Assembly (NCBI GenBank): GCA_036734385.1
Contig: DAIMYQ010000050.1
Coordinates: 1 to 7,498, forward strand
Length of the DNA: 7,498 nt
Source of the DNA: JAAYPI01 sp036734385
GTDB lineage: Bacteria; Bacteroidota; Bacteroidia; Bacteroidales; Paludibacteraceae
Reading direction: 5' to 3'
Shown: positions 1 to 5,786 of the stretch, piece by piece
How the letters are laid out: the number at the start of each line of letters is the position of its first letter
Position numbering within the stretch: the stretch's first letter is position 1
The notes under the pieces: model-generated
Told to the model about the DNA's origin: nothing
Databases searched by the model: none
The model's input: only the letters and a program-made list of their open reading frames with translations
Translations under genes and position numbers: made by a program

Positions 1-134
1 TGGCTATATTTGTAACACGTTTTTTTATTCGAAGACGAATAGTAGTTGCTTGTCGTTTTATTTAATCATGTCAGTAGCTTTTTCATGCAGCAAAAATTTA
101 AATATAAAACTACTTTTTTATCTTAAAAACAGTC

Positions 135-142
135 TATCTTTG
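135..142 (+). promoter_or_regulatory. Probable Bacteroidetes-type -7 promoter element for the glycosylation operon
   Basis: TATCTTTG matches the Bacteroidetes primary-sigma -7 consensus TAnnTTTG exactly. It would start transcription near position 149, giving a leader of about 50 bases before the first ATG at 200. No clear TTTG or TTG lies 19-21 bases upstream (positions 111-115 read TACTT), so the -33 half is weak or absent. No other exact TAnnTTTG was noticed in the short gaps between the four following genes, which fits one operon driven from here. This is a consensus match plus position, not a mapped start. Confidence 0.5.
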
Positions 143-160
143 GGGTCGAAAATAATTAAA

Positions 161-193
161 ATGGGGGATAGGTTTCATCTTAATAAAAAATAG
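161..193 (+). other. Possible 10-codon upstream ORF in the operon leader
   Basis: An ATG at 161 opens a frame reading MGDRFHLNKK and stopping at TAG 191-193, six bases before the ATG of the GT2 gene. It would lie just inside the transcript predicted from the TATCTTTG element. Its close stop-to-start distance could allow translational coupling. No attenuator hairpin or run of a single regulatory codon is visible. A 10-codon frame in AT-rich DNA can easily arise by chance, so it is listed only because of its position. Confidence 0.15.
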
Positions 194-199
194 TTTTTT

Positions 200-943
200 A
201 TGATAAAACAACCAATGAATAAAACCGGAAATTATCAGTTTACGATTGTTGTTCCAGTTTATAACGAAGAAGATAATATTTTTAATTTGGCAGAAAAATT
301 GAAAGAATTTCTCCCTCAGTCAATTTACTCCACTTGTGTGTTATTTGTCAATGATGGCTCTACAGATTGCAGTAAGGAAAGGTTAACGGATGTTTGCAAT
401 AGCAACAATCATTTCTACTTTATGGATTTATCCCGAAATTCAGGGCTGAGTACGGCAATGAAAGCGGGTATAGATGCTACTTATTCCGAGTATGTCGGCT
501 ATATGGATGCGGATCTTCAGACTACCCCTGACGATTTTAACTTGCTACTAGCCCATATTGAAAGTTACGAAATGGTTATGGGTATCAGGGCAAATAGGAA
601 AGATTCTTTCTTTAAAAACTTACAGTCCAAAATCGCCAATGGATTCCGTCGTAAAATGACCAATGATGGAGTAGCTGATACGGGTTGTCCTCTCAAAGTA
701 TTACATTCCGAAAATGCAAAAAAGATACCTTTCTTTAATGGGATGCACCGTTTTCTTCCTGCTCTTATTCAATTGCAGCAGGGCAAGGTACTCCAAATCC
801 CTGTCCGACATTTTCCTCGTGTAGCAGGGGTCTCAAAGTACCATTTATGGAACAGGCTGGTATCTCCCTTTCTTGATTGTTTTGCTTTTCGTTGGATGAG
901 AAAAAGATATATTAATTATAGTATCAACGATAATAATTTATGA
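200..943 (+). CDS. GT2 polyprenyl-phosphate sugar synthase (DPM1/ArnC/RgtE-like)
   Basis: This 247-residue GT-A glycosyltransferase is predicted to transfer a sugar from a nucleotide donor to undecaprenyl phosphate on the cytoplasmic face of the inner membrane. Visible motifs are the N-terminal nucleotide-binding VVPVYNEE (17-24), NDGSTD (51-56), the metal-binding DAD with following LQ (103-107), DTGCPLKV (160-167), and RVAGVSKYHLWNR (207-219), the G-x-SKY block of the dolichol-phosphate-mannose synthase group. There are no C-terminal membrane helices, unlike ArnC or GtrB, so it is a short DPM1/RgtE-type enzyme. The ATG at 200 is used; Met6 (ATG at 215) is a possible alternative, and neither has a clear Shine-Dalgarno sequence. 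The stop overlaps the next start by four bases (ATGA), implying translational coupling to the LAB_N protein. With the UDP-glucuronate epimerase in the cluster, UDP-galacturonate is the best donor guess, but donor specificity cannot be read from sequence. Confidence 0.88.
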   Translation: MIKQPMNKTGNYQFTIVVPVYNEEDNIFNLAEKLKEFLPQSIYSTCVLFVNDGSTDCSKERLTDVCNSNNHFYFMDLSRNSGLSTAMKAGIDATYSEYVGYMDADLQTTPDDFNLLLAHIESYEMVMGIRANRKDSFFKNLQSKIANGFRRKMTNDGVADTGCPLKVLHSENAKKIPFFNGMHRFLPALIQLQQGKVLQIPVRHFPRVAGVSKYHLWNRLVSPFLDCFAFRWMRKRYINYSINDNNL

Positions 944-1578
944 TGGCATACGCTTACGTGATTGGGTTTTTAGCTCAGATATTTTTTTCTGCACGAACGT
1001 TACTTCAATGGATATTATCGGAAAAAACAAAAAAAGTAGTTTCCCCATCTTTATTTTGGGTCTTAAGCCTTTTGGGGTCTTATTTGATGTTTGTATATGG
1101 GTGGGTGAGAAATGATTTCTCCATCTTATTCGGACAATTAATAACCTATTACGTTTATATTTGGAATCTACACGAAAAAGGGCTTTGGAATCGTTTCCAT
1201 GTTCTATTTAAACTAGTATTGTTGTTGACACCCGTTGTTGCCATCCTTTTTGTGTGCGGAGAAGCAAATGAATTTATCAAACTGTTCTTCAAGAATGATA
1301 AGATTCCTTTTTGGATGCTTATTTTTGGGTCATTAGGACAATTGATATTTACACTTAGGTTTATTTACCAGTTCTTTTATTCGGTAAAACGCAAGGAATC
1401 AATTCTTCCCATGGGATTTTGGGTTTTAAGTCTTTTGGGTTCGGCGATTATCATCGTTTACGGTTTCCTTCGTAAGGATATCGTGCTAATTGTTGGACAG
1501 TCGTTTGGTCTCGTAGCCTACATTCGTAATATAATGATTGAACTAAGTAGCCATCAACCTTCTGATTCCGAAATATAA
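940..1578 (+). CDS. Seven-helix membrane protein of two tandem LAB_N (lipid A biosynthesis N-terminal) domains
   Basis: This 212-residue protein is nearly all hydrophobic and lacks any LpxB catalytic domain, so a plain lipid-A-disaccharide synthase label would mislead. Residues 7-77 and 128-198 are two copies of the same unit, aligning without gaps at an offset of 121 residues with 29 of 71 identical by hand count. Both contain FWVLSLLGS (39-47, 160-168), VYG, R-x-D, GQ (65-66, 186-187) and YI-x-N. Each copy predicts three helices; a further helix at about 86-107 joins them, giving 3+1+3. LAB_N is, to my recollection, grouped by Pfam with the MtN3/PQ-loop (SWEET) clan, and this topology is that of SWEET transporters. 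The gene overlaps the GT2 gene by four bases and precedes an ArnT-like transferase, the place where ArnE/ArnF flippase genes sit in arn operons. A role in moving undecaprenyl-phosphate-sugar across the membrane is inferred. ATG at 943 is an alternative start. Confidence 0.85.
   Translation: MMAYAYVIGFLAQIFFSARTLLQWILSEKTKKVVSPSLFWVLSLLGSYLMFVYGWVRNDFSILFGQLITYYVYIWNLHEKGLWNRFHVLFKLVLLLTPVVAILFVCGEANEFIKLFFKNDKIPFWMLIFGSLGQLIFTLRFIYQFFYSVKRKESILPMGFWVLSLLGSAIIIVYGFLRKDIVLIVGQSFGLVAYIRNIMIELSSHQPSDSEI
955..1533 (+). repeat. Internal tandem duplication of the LAB_N unit
   Basis: Copy 1 spans about 955-1170 and copy 2 about 1318-1533, each encoding a three-helix unit. The best-conserved core, FWVLSLLGS, is encoded at 1054-1080 and 1417-1443, where 23 of 27 bases match. 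The rest of the two copies is conserved mainly at the protein level, so the duplication is old and kept by selection rather than recent. Confidence 0.85.
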
Positions 1579-1636
1579 GCGAAAAGTATTTTCCAATTAT
1601 ATAAAATTTATTGGTCTACCCAAAACCTATTAATAA

Positions 1637-3265
1637 ATGATTAAGTTTTTAGAAAAGAATCCTCTTTTAATTATTTGTACGCTGGTACTGGTTATGCTGC
1701 TGCCGGGCTTAAATACGGTACAGGTATCAATCATGGAGGCTAGGCATTTTATTAGTGCACATGAAATGGTTGCCGACGGACATTGGCTACTCACAACGAT
1801 GAATGGTGAACCAAGGTATGAAAAACCGCCACTTCCGACTTGGTTATCGGCTTTTTCTAGTATCTTATTTGGAGCAAGAAGCCTTTTTGCTTTGAGATTG
1901 CCTCAAGTTCTCATGGTTATGTTGTTGGGGATATATACTTATTTGTTTTCCAATAGATTGCTGAATAATTCTGTCCATAGTTTTTATAATGCACTGATTG
2001 CAATTACATCTTTTTATATTATAGGAATAACCATAGAAGCTCCTTGGGATATTTTTACTCATGTTTTCATGTTTATGGGAATTTACTATTTATTTCGGTT
2101 GTTCGAAAATGAAAATCACCGTTCGAGATTTTCTATTCTATCCGGAATATTTATAGGATTTTCTATATTGAGTAAGGGTCCTGTTTCTATTTATGCACTT
2201 CTTTTACCTTTTTTGGTAGCTTATGGCATAACTTATAGATATAAACTGAAAAATAAAGTACCTTACATCTTTCTTGTTATTATCATTGCTGTTTTGATAG
2301 GTTGTTGGTGGTATTGTTATGTGTATTTTCAGGATTCTCAAACATTTTCATCTATTTCAAAAAAAGAAACAGGGAATTGGGCTGATTATAACGTAAAACC
2401 ATTTTATTATTATTGGAACTTTTTTGTCCAAAGTGGTTTATGGACGATTCCTGCGTTTATAAGTCTATTATATCCTTATCTGAAGAAAAAGGTAAGTAAC
2501 TTGAAAGTATATAAGTTAACTTTACTGTGGACTCTCTTTGTTGTCGTTTTTTTATCTTTCATTCCCGAAAAAAAAGCTCGTTATTTAATGCCTGTACTAA
2601 TTCCCTTAGCCTTAAATATTGGTTTTTATGTAGAATATTTATTCCGGAAGTTTAAAACTCTAATTAATAGGGGTGAAACTGTACCTGTTTATCTAAACTT
2701 TGGATTGATAGCCTCTGTCGGAATTTTGTTGCCTTTTGTTAGTTATATTTTTTTCAAAAAGGAAATAGCCAATTTATTGGGATTGTATATAGCCTTTTCT
2801 ATTATTTCTTTTGCAATAGGAATATTAATATTTTGGAAACTAAAGAAGAAAGAAATAAAACAGGTATTTTTACTTTCAGTTTTATTTTTTGTAGGACTGT
2901 TAGCCACAGCCTTGCCTTTATTCTCGGCCATTTCTATTGGCGATAGTTATCGTCCACTTGCTCATTTGCGGGAGGATGTTGCCAAACACAGGATAAAAGT
3001 CTATGGGTATAACTATGTGGCTCCTGAAATGATTTGGCAGGTTGGAGATCAAGTTCCGCCTATAAAAAACGATAGTTCGGTTATTGCTTATCCGAAAGAG
3101 AAACGATTTGGACTACTTGCAAATAATATGAAATCAGAAGATTTGCTAGTATTACAAAAAGATTATTCGGTTGAGAAGGTTCAAACGTTTGACTTAAATT
3201 TAAAATCTCGAAAAAACAAAGGTGGAAGATTAATTAGCGATTATTACATTCTTACCAAGAAATAA
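1637..3265 (+). CDS. ArnT-like GT-C (GT39/GT83) membrane glycosyltransferase
   Basis: This 542-residue inner-membrane enzyme takes a sugar from a polyprenyl-phosphate carrier and adds it to an acceptor on the periplasmic side; in ArnT and rhizobial Rgt proteins the acceptor is lipid A or LPS core. About a dozen membrane segments span residues 8-430, followed by a soluble tail (about 434-542). The first periplasmic loop carries E34-x-R36, E43-M44, W50 and YEKPPLPTW (61-69), aligning with the ArnT block that runs from DETRY to FEKP. D138 aligns with the second conserved ArnT aspartate, SKGP is at 179-182 and IPEKKARYLMP at 309-319. The length is close to E. coli ArnT (550). The first acidic residue of the DE pair is Met33, so the motif reads ME. 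It lies 58 bases after the LAB_N gene and 24 before the epimerase. Family is sure; donor and acceptor are inferred. Confidence 0.88.
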   Translation: MIKFLEKNPLLIICTLVLVMLLPGLNTVQVSIMEARHFISAHEMVADGHWLLTTMNGEPRYEKPPLPTWLSAFSSILFGARSLFALRLPQVLMVMLLGIYTYLFSNRLLNNSVHSFYNALIAITSFYIIGITIEAPWDIFTHVFMFMGIYYLFRLFENENHRSRFSILSGIFIGFSILSKGPVSIYALLLPFLVAYGITYRYKLKNKVPYIFLVIIIAVLIGCWWYCYVYFQDSQTFSSISKKETGNWADYNVKPFYYYWNFFVQSGLWTIPAFISLLYPYLKKKVSNLKVYKLTLLWTLFVVVFLSFIPEKKARYLMPVLIPLALNIGFYVEYLFRKFKTLINRGETVPVYLNFGLIASVGILLPFVSYIFFKKEIANLLGLYIAFSIISFAIGILIFWKLKKKEIKQVFLLSVLFFVGLLATALPLFSAISIGDSYRPLAHLREDVAKHRIKVYGYNYVAPEMIWQVGDQVPPIKNDSSVIAYPKEKRFGLLANNMKSEDLLVLQKDYSVEKVQTFDLNLKSRKNKGGRLISDYYILTKK

Positions 3266-3289
3266 TTGGTAGATAAAAATACTTTTTTG

Positions 3290-4306
3290 ATGAAAAAAAT
3301 TTTAGTAACAGGTTCTGCCGGATTTATCGGGTTTCATTTAACAAGAAGATTGTTGGAGTGTGGATATGAGATTGTTGGCATTGATAGCATTAATGATTAT
3401 TATGATGTCCGATTAAAATACAATAGGTTGCTTGAAACAGGAATTGAAGAAAAACTCATTATTGAAAAAGAACCTGTTGCCAGTAAATTGACCTCTAAAT
3501 ATCGATTTTTTAAGATTGATTTGACCGATAGGGATGAAATTAATAAATTGTTCAGCCAAGAAAAATTCGATATTGTTTGTAATCTTGCGGCTCAAGTGGG
3601 AGTCCGTTATTCTATAAGTAACCCTTTTAGTTACATAGATTCAAATTTAGTGGGTTTTGCTAATATATTGGAAGCTTGTCGGCAAAATCAAGTTAAGCAT
3701 TTGGTTTATGCAAGTTCCAGTAGCGTGTACGGATTGAATGAAAAAATGCCCTTTTCAGAAGATGATACGACTGACCATCCTGTAAGTTTATATGCTGCCA
3801 CAAAAAAAGCAAATGAATTGATGGCTCATGTTTATAGTCAGTTATATCGATTACCTACAACAGGAGTACGTTTTTTTACCGTCTATGGACCTTGGGGAAG
3901 ACCCGATATGGCTCCTTTCCTCTTTATGGATTCTATTATGAAAGGAATTCCTATAAAGGTGTTTAACCATGGCAATTTAGAACGCGATTTTACTTATGTT
4001 GAGGATATTATACATGGTTTAGAAAAAATTATTGAAAGTCCTGTTTCAAATCCTGATTTTTATAAAATATATAACATTGGTAATTCTAAACCAATAAAAC
4101 TTATGGATTTCATTCAAACTATTGAAAACGTAACTGGCAAAATGGCACAGAAACAATATGTCGAAATGCAAGCAGGAGATGTTTATTCTACTTACGCTGA
4201 TACAACTAAACTCCAAAAAATGTTCGGATATAAGCCCGAAACAACTATTTATGATGGAATTAATAAATTTTATCAATGGTACGTCGAATATACAAAGAAT
4301 CGGTAG
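3290..4306 (+). CDS. UDP-glucuronate 4-epimerase (extended SDR)
   Basis: This 338-residue cytoplasmic, NAD-dependent epimerase interconverts UDP-glucuronate and UDP-galacturonate. The Rossmann motif is G8-x-x-G11-x-x-G14, with D32 positioned to bind the adenosine ribose. The catalytic elements are ASSSSVYG (141-148) and Y168-x-x-x-K172. The stretch FFTVYGPWGRPDMAPF (195-210), ERDFTYVEDI (231-240) and the MQAGDV-to-AD block (293-304) are hallmarks of the GAE/LpsL/CapI UDP-glucuronate 4-epimerase group rather than GalE. I place the start at ATG 3290, giving MKKILVTG at the usual distance from the Rossmann glycines. A TTG at 3266 directly after the previous stop would add only eight unconserved residues. 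The 24-base gap suggests cotranscription with the upstream transferase. No UDP-glucose dehydrogenase is in the window, so UDP-glucuronate must come from elsewhere. A role in capsule or O-antigen precursor supply is the main alternative to lipid A decoration. Confidence 0.9.
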   Translation: MKKILVTGSAGFIGFHLTRRLLECGYEIVGIDSINDYYDVRLKYNRLLETGIEEKLIIEKEPVASKLTSKYRFFKIDLTDRDEINKLFSQEKFDIVCNLAAQVGVRYSISNPFSYIDSNLVGFANILEACRQNQVKHLVYASSSSVYGLNEKMPFSEDDTTDHPVSLYAATKKANELMAHVYSQLYRLPTTGVRFFTVYGPWGRPDMAPFLFMDSIMKGIPIKVFNHGNLERDFTYVEDIIHGLEKIIESPVSNPDFYKIYNIGNSKPIKLMDFIQTIENVTGKMAQKQYVEMQAGDVYSTYADTTKLQKMFGYKPETTIYDGINKFYQWYVEYTKNR

Positions 4307-4365
4307 AAATAACGGAATAAGCGTTAAATAAAATTCCAAACACTAAGTCATTATAACACAAGTAT

Positions 4366-4836
4366 ATGGATAAGAATAAATATATGCAATTAGCCATTGA
4401 TTTGGCAAAAGAGAATGTCAAAAAAGGTTTTGGAGGTCCTTTTGGTGCTGTCATTGTAAAAAATGGGGAAGTTATTGCACAAGCAGCCAATTCCGTAACT
4501 TCCACCAACGATCCGACAGCTCACGCTGAGGTAAACGCCATTCGCCAGGCTTGTAAAAAATTAAATACATTCAATCTGTCAGGTTGCGAAATATATGCAA
4601 GCTGTGAGCCTTGTCCTATGTGCCTTTCCGCTATTTATTGGGCTCGTATCGATAAAGTATATGTCGCAGCTACCAAAAAAGATGCTGCTGACGCTGGATT
4701 TGATGATGAATTTATATACAAAGAATTAGACTTGCCTGAAAATAAAAGACAATTGAGAACCTCCGAACTCCTCATGGAAGAAGGCCAAAAGCCGTTTATT
4801 GAATGGAAACAAAAAGCAGATAAAATAACGTACTAA
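4366..4836 (+). CDS. guaD: Guanine deaminase, CDA-fold (GuaD-like nucleoside deaminase)
   Basis: This 156-residue zinc enzyme of the cytidine-deaminase fold is predicted to hydrolyse guanine to xanthine and ammonia in the cytosol. The zinc ligands are H53, C83 and C86, in THAEV (52-56, with E55 as the proton shuttle) and CEPCPMC (80-86). GGPFGAVIVK (23-32), SNDPTAHAE-like text and AGFDDEFIYKE (110-120) follow B. subtilis GuaD closely. Length, ligand numbering, D114 and a C-terminal Tyr156 also agree with that enzyme, in which the C-terminal segment takes part in a domain-swapped dimer. It lies 59 bases after the epimerase on the same strand and no exact TAnnTTTG was seen in the gap, so it may be read through from the glycosylation operon although the functions are unrelated. 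It ends with tandem TAA TAA and then a strong hairpin. Activity on related aminated bases cannot be excluded, and a tRNA-adenosine deaminase is less likely given the AGFDD signature. Confidence 0.88.
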   Translation: MDKNKYMQLAIDLAKENVKKGFGGPFGAVIVKNGEVIAQAANSVTSTNDPTAHAEVNAIRQACKKLNTFNLSGCEIYASCEPCPMCLSAIYWARIDKVYVAATKKDAADAGFDDEFIYKELDLPENKRQLRTSELLMEEGQKPFIEWKQKADKITY

Positions 4837-4849
4837 TAATTGCAAATAA

Positions 4850-4876
4850 GAAAAGCATCTCGTAGAGATGCTTTTC
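4850..4876. terminator. Bidirectional rho-independent terminator between convergent genes
   Basis: GAAAAGCATCTC and GAGATGCTTTTC form a perfect 12-bp stem closed by a three-base GTA loop. It lies 13 bases after the guaD stop and 20 bases from the cysE stop, so it can end both convergent transcripts. The outer A/T pairs supply the U-tract on either strand. The minus-strand reading continues as TTTTCTTATTT, a better tail than the plus-strand TTTTCGGAG, so termination is probably stronger for the cysE side. Confidence 0.9.
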
Positions 4877-4896
4877 GGAGAATAATATAGAAAAAC

Positions 4897-5778
4897 TTAT
4901 TTTATAAATATTTTACCATTATCTTCCACATCTTCTGTTATCCAAGTATTTCCTCCAATAACGGCATTTTCCCCGATGGTTATTCTTCCTAAAATGGTTG
5001 CGCCCGCATATACCACAACATTGTCTTTCAAGATGGGATGTCTCGGAATTCCTTTTATGGGAACATTATTTTCATCTACAGGAAAACTTTTTGCTCCCAA
5101 CGTAACTCCTTGATAAATTGTTGCATTTTTACCAATAATAGTTGTTTCTCCTATAACTACACCTGTTCCGTGGTCAATCGCAAACGAATCACCAACAGTA
5201 GCTCCCGGATGAATATCTATGCCTGTTTCTGAATGTGCCATTTCAGTTATGATTCTAGGAATGATAGGTGTTTTTAATAAAAGTAGTTCATGTGCAATTC
5301 GATAATTAGAAATAGCCATCAATCCCGGATACGAAAGAATTACTTCCCCATAACTTTTTGCAGCTGGGTCAATTCGAAAAGTTGCTTCCACGTCTGTCGC
5401 TAATTGAGCCCTTATTTGAGGCAATTTTTTTATAAAAGCCACAGTTGTATCCATAGCAATGGTTTTTCTTTCTGTCAAATTGCGTTTTTCTGAAGAACAA
5501 TCGAAGCACAAACCAGCAAAAATCTGTTCCCAAAGCAAACTGAAAATTCGTTCGGTATTTACCCCAACGTGATATGGAAGAGTTACTGTGTTAATCGTGT
5601 CATTGCCAAAAAAACCGGGAAACAAAACGGAACGCGTAATACTTACAACCTCTTTTAAAATACTTCTTGATGGAAATGGCTCTCCATCCCTGTTTTGGTG
5701 AAATAAGCTTTCGGCTGAGTCTAATCCGGTAAGTTTTTCTATAGTTTCTTTTATTTCTGAAGAATAATTTTTGTTCAT
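4897..5778 (-). CDS. cysE: Serine O-acetyltransferase
   Basis: This 293-residue cytosolic enzyme acetylates L-serine with acetyl-CoA to O-acetylserine, the first step of cysteine synthesis. Residues 1 to about 180 form the helical N-terminal region and about 186-285 a left-handed beta-helix of hexapeptide repeats. D188 in GIDIHPGA and H203 in IDHGTG are spaced as the catalytic D143/H158 of E. coli CysE, with GE at 210-211 and R246-H247-P248 matching the H193 region. It is longer than the E. coli enzyme (273), as in EpsC-type proteins of Bacteroidetes. The protein stops soon after the last hexapeptide turn, ending GKIFIK, and lacks the enteric C-terminal tail ending in isoleucine that docks into CysK, so a classical cysteine synthase complex is doubtful. 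ATG 5778 lies 8 bases after the protease stop, pointing to an operon with it. Confidence 0.93.
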   Translation of the reverse strand: MNKNYSSEIKETIEKLTGLDSAESLFHQNRDGEPFPSRSILKEVVSITRSVLFPGFFGNDTINTVTLPYHVGVNTERIFSLLWEQIFAGLCFDCSSEKRNLTERKTIAMDTTVAFIKKLPQIRAQLATDVEATFRIDPAAKSYGEVILSYPGLMAISNYRIAHELLLLKTPIIPRIITEMAHSETGIDIHPGATVGDSFAIDHGTGVVIGETTIIGKNATIYQGVTLGAKSFPVDENNVPIKGIPRHPILKDNVVVYAGATILGRITIGENAVIGGNTWITEDVEDNGKIFIK

Positions 5779-5786
5779 GGTACAGA

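Noticed and set aside
26..41. Inverted repeat TATTCG/CGAATA with a four-base loop near the left edge.
   Set aside because: The stem is only 6 bp and no T-run follows it on either strand, so it is not a convincing terminator.
2..193. A plus-strand frame open from the left edge to TAG 193, possibly the tail of an upstream gene.
   Set aside because: The translation is low-complexity and AT-driven, with no motif, and it runs through the promoter element and leader; it is better explained as intergenic DNA.
940..1578. Annotation of the LAB_N protein as lipid-A-disaccharide synthase (LpxB).
   Set aside because: Only the LAB_N membrane unit is present, in two copies; the LpxB glycosyltransferase domain is absent.
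1865..2062. Minus-strand open frame inside the ArnT-like gene (with similar ones at 2743-2931, 3413-3595, 4046-4339 and 4260-4508).
   Set aside because: All lie antisense to, or straddle the ends of, well-supported genes and have no domain, start signal or promoter; they are frame shadows.
5038..5232. Plus-strand open frames inside cysE and the protease gene (also 6118-6351 and 6715-7005).
   Set aside because: They are antisense to conserved coding sequence, and their composition mirrors the opposite strand.
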